This document shows positions 30,697 through 31,367 of a stretch of DNA of 31,367 bases, in pieces (the first letter of the stretch is position 1; each line of letters starts with the position of its first letter). The stretch spans positions 1 to 31,367 of the forward strand of contig JBCBPV010000039.1 in NCBI GenBank assembly GCA_039820585.1. Direction: 5' to 3'. Origin of the DNA: JBCBGF01 sp039820585. Lineage in GTDB: Bacteria; Pseudomonadota; Alphaproteobacteria; Rhodobacterales; Rhodobacteraceae. The notes under the pieces are model-generated. The model searched no databases, was not told where the DNA came from, and worked only from the letters and a program-made list of their open reading frames with translations. The position numbers and the translations under genes were made by a program.

Positions 30697-31367
30697 ATGG
30701 CGGACGGCAGCATGGACACGGTCACCAAACCCACCGAAGAAATTTCGGTGCGCGACACTTTTGGGATCGATTCCGATATGGTAGTCAAGGGCTTCGCCGA
30801 GGCCACCGACCGGGTACCAGAGGTGGACGCCACCTATAAATTCGACCCGGACACCACGCTGGCGATCCTTGCAGGGTTCTCACACAACCGCCGGGTGATG
30901 ATTCAGGGCTATCACGGCACCGGCAAATCGACCCATATCGAACAGGTTGCCGCGCGCCTGAACTGGCCCTGCGTGCGCGTCAATCTCGACAGCCATATCA
31001 GTCGGATTGACCTGATCGGGAAAGACGCGATCAAGCTGCGCGAAGGCGTGCAGGTGACCGAGTTTCAGGAAGGCATCCTGCCCTGGGCACTGCGCAACGC
31101 CACGGCGATTGTGTTTGACGAATACGATGCGGGCCGCGCCGATGTGATGTTCGTGATCCAGCGCGTGCTGGAAACCGACGGCAAGCTGACACTTCTGGAC
31201 CAGAACGAGGTGATCACGCCCCACCCCTATTTCCGCCTGTTTGCGACCGCCAACACCGTCGGTCTGGGCGACACGACGGGCCTTTATCACGGCACGCAAC
31301 AAATCAACCAGGGCCAGATGGACCGGTGGAGCCTTGTGGCGACGCTGAATTACCTCAGCCACGATGC
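30697..31367 (+). CDS. cobS: cobaltochelatase subunit CobS (3' end outside window)
   Basis: The first 223 residues of the AAA+ ATPase subunit of the aerobic cobalt chelatase, which with CobN and CobT inserts cobalt into hydrogenobyrinic acid a,c-diamide. Walker A is GYHGTGKS at 71-78 and Walker B is IVFDEYD at about 138-144; TANTVGLGDTTGLYHGTQ follows, typical of CobS. The frame runs past the end of the window, so the gene is incomplete only because of the cut. AAGGA lies 9 bases before the ATG. No cobalamin riboswitch is recognised in the 221-base upstream gap with msrB. Confidence 0.96.
   Translation, partial: MADGSMDTVTKPTEEISVRDTFGIDSDMVVKGFAEATDRVPEVDATYKFDPDTTLAILAGFSHNRRVMIQGYHGTGKSTHIEQVAARLNWPCVRVNLDSHISRIDLIGKDAIKLREGVQVTEFQEGILPWALRNATAIVFDEYDAGRADVMFVIQRVLETDGKLTLLDQNEVITPHPYFRLFATANTVGLGDTTGLYHGTQQINQGQMDRWSLVATLNYLSHD

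Noticed and set aside
1..31367. Genomic island, prophage, toxin-antitoxin, CRISPR or defence locus
   Set aside because: No integrase, transposase, tRNA-flanked direct repeats, spacer arrays or defence-type domains were found; the content is typical chromosomal genes.

Overview
The window looks like chromosome from a GC-rich marine-type alphaproteobacterium of the Rhodobacterales (Roseobacter/Rhodobacter group). This is inferred from gene content and order: a VPLPA-CTERM exported protein, an LpcC-type core glycosyltransferase next to waaA, a two-subunit proton transhydrogenase with a fused PntA, aerobic-type CobS (cut off at the right edge) near bolA and a J-domain gene, and frequent ATGA/TGATG gene overlaps. 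I see no rRNA, tRNA, CRISPR array, transposase, integrase or phage gene.

Layout. 1-1313: the 3' end of an alpha/beta hydrolase gene, then an envelope protein with a VPLPA-CTERM tail and a clear terminator. 1374-4698: tightly overlapping moaA-waaA-lpcC, joining molybdopterin synthesis to LPS inner-core assembly. 4798-8003: pntA-pntB on the minus strand with a candidate promoter. 8031-9753: a small membrane methyltransferase-like protein divergent from kynureninase. 9759-10590: a non-coding stretch with two abutting 22-bp palindromes, a small secreted Arg/Asp/Glu-rich protein and a mosaic hairpin repeat. 10593-15027: minus-strand metabolic genes (D-lyxose isomerase, class I glutamine amidotransferase-like hydrolase, glcG, glcB). 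15181-16846: a photolyase/cryptochrome-family gene and a 49-residue DUF2256 zinc-ribbon gene. 16831-18790: two small regulator modules, arsR-AHSA1 and VOC-yafY, each with a palindromic candidate operator. 19051-23496: pepN, two related PH-like membrane proteins and an acyltransferase. 23583-31367: a lytic transglycosylase lipoprotein, gatB, a DUF4177-like protein, bolA, a J-domain protein, a large chemoreceptor, Tat-exported msrB and the 5' part of cobS.

Most genes are housekeeping or well-known accessory functions; I did not find a defence island or an obviously new multi-gene system. The less ordinary items are the tandem PH-like paralogues at 21647-22528, the acidic/basic repeat mini-protein at 10171, the non-canonical flavin-binding segment of the photolyase with its DUF2256 partner, the operator palindrome centred on the arsR start codon, the enlarged loop in PntB, and two dispersed intergenic repeat families, one of which supplies the stop codon of a regulator gene.
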